Made by a program: the position numbers and the translations under genes. The notes below the pieces were generated by a model. The model was not told the DNA's origin and made no database searches. It was given only the letters and a program-made list of their open reading frames with translations. 64,000 nucleotides of DNA from contig NC_031471.1 of assembly GCF_000006565.2 (NCBI RefSeq), forward strand, positions 2,110,661 to 2,174,660, given 5' to 3'. The DNA is from Toxoplasma gondii ME49 (lineage: Eukaryota; Apicomplexa; Conoidasida; Eucoccidiorida; Sarcocystidae). Shown here in pieces: positions 61,511 through 64,000 of the stretch. Each line of letters begins with the position of its first letter. Positions within the stretch are counted from its first letter, which is position 1.

Positions 61511-64000
61511 TGCGTAGATGTTTTATGGTTTAGGTTGTCTCCAGCGCAGCGTTTTTTCTGGTTGGCGATGTCGCTCAGGAGTGTTATTCAGGGATATAGC
61601 GGTTTCTGATGGACTGCGAACACGATCAAAAACATCCGACCCACGAAAGTAGCAGCAGCCGCTTGTGAAATTTGCGCCCATGCGATATTTGCCGGCGAGC
61701 TATTGGATTTATCTCCGAGCATCCACTGTCCAGAGACTGTTCACAAAAACTAAGTCACACTCCTACAGTAACCGCGCTCACGTCTCTTCGCAACCAAAAG
61801 CGCTATTAAAGTTTCTGCATGCGTGATTGGAGATGCTGAGTGTTTGTTGCAGTGACTGAACAATGAAGCAAATTCTGAGATCTTTGCAAAGACAGGCAGT
61901 CAGCGCAGTAGCCTTCACATGCTGGAGACCGTTGTGCAAGTTCACTACAGTGAATGACTCGTGTCGTACCTCGTTACAGACTAAGATTTCTCTTTCACTG
62001 CGCTCCACTTCCCTACCATAGTTATCTCCTTGCTGGTCACGGTACAAACCATATAGCTGCATTTCTTCGACATCTCCAGTAGACGTGTCAGTCACCATGC
62101 ATGTACGGTTCATCCTGTTACAGTCAAGCAAAACATTTATTCACTGTATCGCGAAGGTTTTTCCTTATTTGACCATCAGGCAACACGAAAATGAGAACAG
62201 GTTTACCGTGTACAGCAAAAAATATACGAAAAACGTTTTACTGTACATCGACGCAGACACAATAGAACGCGTTCTTCCTTTTCTTCTTCATTTTACGTGG
62301 AGGTGTGTAAACACAAATGCTGACGAAGATAACGAGGATCACATGATTTTTGGATGATGTCAGTTCTGGTGACTTTTACCATCACGACGGACTGCAAGGC
62401 GCATTCGCTTCTTGTTTTTTTTTATTTTCCATCAAACCGTTCACATCCTCCACCTCCAACTTCTCGATCAACGTCGTCTTGATTCGTTAGCGACCGAGAC
62501 GGGCGACTGGCAATCCAACAGCACACACAAGAAGCGTCGCTCAGTCAGAGGCGCTGCTTCACCTAGTGGTTCAGCCTTTCTTCCCGTTTGGCTGTTGCCT
62601 CGTTCGAAGCTCACAATTACGAAGAGCGTTTCCCATGTGACGCTATTGGACCCGCCTCACGACATACCAATCGTGACATAAACACATAGCAAAAACTCAG
62701 ACGAGATCAGCGTGAATGAAACCTTCCCCATTTTATGTGGATTCCCCTAATTACCTACGCTTAGTGTCACAAAGGTCAGGTAATTGGATCAAACAGACTA
62801 TCCTTCCGTTTCCTTCCTCACGGCACCACACACGCCAGGAGGGTTTCGAATTTTACAGTTTGGGCAGCGCCTTCACCTTTGCAGTGACAACCGTCAAGTA
62901 ACCGGACTCCCTAATAGACTACAAGTGAAAGAGGGCGGTTCTCAGCCAGCATCGGCATCGCGTCGGCCTCACACATCTAACATGACATCCGGTTTCGGGC
63001 GGATACATGTAATGGGAGACGGGAGTATCCGTTTGGCCACGTTCGTCACACGCTCCCGACACTGTAGCTTTGTTGTGCTACGGATGCGGTTCAGTTGATG
63101 AATTATTACAAGGACTACACGATAACCAAAACTAACAACGGCAGCATTAAAACAGTTCCATCTATAGGCATCGTGCCGCTATGCTTGGTGCGCATGCCCT
63201 CTTCGTTAGATTGCACAATCATACCACTGGTATTCTCACTGCAACATGAGAGCCAAGGGCATACAATCTCTGAATTCATGGATGCCACCTACAGACGTTG
63301 CCTAAGGTTGCCCGATGGGGACCAAAAGAAAACACATTCGGGCACCACAAGGTGGCATGGACGGATATCTGACAAAACTCGGTGTCCACCGCCACCAACA
63401 AGAGAGCCTCACGTCCCAGCCACCACCCTGTCAAAGACACAACGCATGTTGCTCTGTCCTTTTCACTTCTTTGAAGCAGAATGCTTCTCCAACACTTAGT
63501 TCCCGCTCTCCCCAGATGCTCCAATGGGGCCTCTCAGCCGTTCGTGCAAATTGCAATACCTGCCGATAGGCTAGGGGGACACATATACATAATTCCGTAC
63601 CCCTTGAAGGCTCACTCTCGGGAGTGATAAACGCAACGTGCGGTGGCTTCTGCGAAATAAACTGGTACGGTCCCGAAGATAATGTCCGCTCCATTGTGCG
63701 GGCAACAACACCGCCAAATCACATGCGCCTGCCACTGTACAATTCCCAACGGCACTGATATGATTTTTGTCTCAACGCCTATCCAGTCTTCAACAAACGC
63801 TTTTATCTTGTTTAGCCGCCGATTTCTCGCCCCCAAGAAATCATTCATAGACGGAATAAGTGCTCCCAGTCGACGATCGATTGTGGTGCACGCGCATAAT
63901 TCGATATCAACACCTGACAACACATCACGTCCATTGTTATCTCGACACATACTGTATATGCCGCTTGTCTTATCCAGTCGTTCCTACATCCTCCTGAAGA
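61511..64000. other. Probable subtelomeric sequence, no gene recognised
   Basis: About 2.5 kb of non-repetitive sequence right of the telomere. The longest open frames are short (about 134 codons at 63095-63499 plus, 117 at 61778-62131 minus) and match nothing I know. I see no known subtelomeric repeat family or RNA gene. Confidence 0.55.

Overview
The window comes from a coccidian apicomplexan, almost certainly Toxoplasma gondii. The strongest marker is a tandem array of ~520-bp units (about 57.68-60.47 kb) that I recognise as the T. gondii 529-bp repeat element used in diagnostic PCR. Supporting this are a CCCTAAA-type telomeric block, intron-rich genes with GT-AG splicing, GC-rich exons with long Ser/Pro/Gly/Ala-rich insertions, and TA-rich microsatellites in introns and spacers.

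Layout. (1) 1-7042, minus strand: the 5' part of a gene for a mitochondrial-type HslU (ClpY) ATPase. I located seven exons; the rest runs off the left edge. (2) 7043-10844: a divergent spacer with no convincing gene. (3) 10845-43706, plus strand: a single giant VPS13-family lipid-transfer protein gene of at least 13 exons. One exon is 14.5 kb, and the encoded protein is about 8,700 residues. (4) 43707-46670: spacer. (5) 46671-47441, plus: 40S ribosomal protein S6 in one coding exon. (6) 47442-55676: about 8.2 kb with no recognisable gene. (7) 55677-57362, plus: an OTU-family deubiquitinase with an acidic N-terminal half. (8) About 57680-60470: the REP529 array. (9) 60471-60570: exactly 100 N. 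(10) 60571-61510: telomeric repeats, perfect at the left and degenerate at the right. (11) 61511-64000: unrecognised, probably subtelomeric sequence.

The genes do not form a pathway. HslU (mitochondrial proteolysis) and VPS13 (bulk lipid transfer at membrane contacts) are divergent neighbours; RPS6 and the OTU protease are housekeeping or regulatory genes. No CRISPR array, operon, phage or transposon was seen.

The orientation of the telomere matters. The C-rich strand reads left to right and decays to the right, so the chromosome end faces the N gap and the sequence beyond 61.5 kb is the interior of that chromosome. The simplest reading is that two contigs, one ending in a REP529 array and one starting at a telomere, were joined across an arbitrary gap. 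A real interstitial telomere is less likely but cannot be excluded from the sequence alone.

Exon boundaries were placed by hand from splice motifs, codon phase and family motifs. Those at the 3' end of VPS13 and in the middle of HslU are the least secure.
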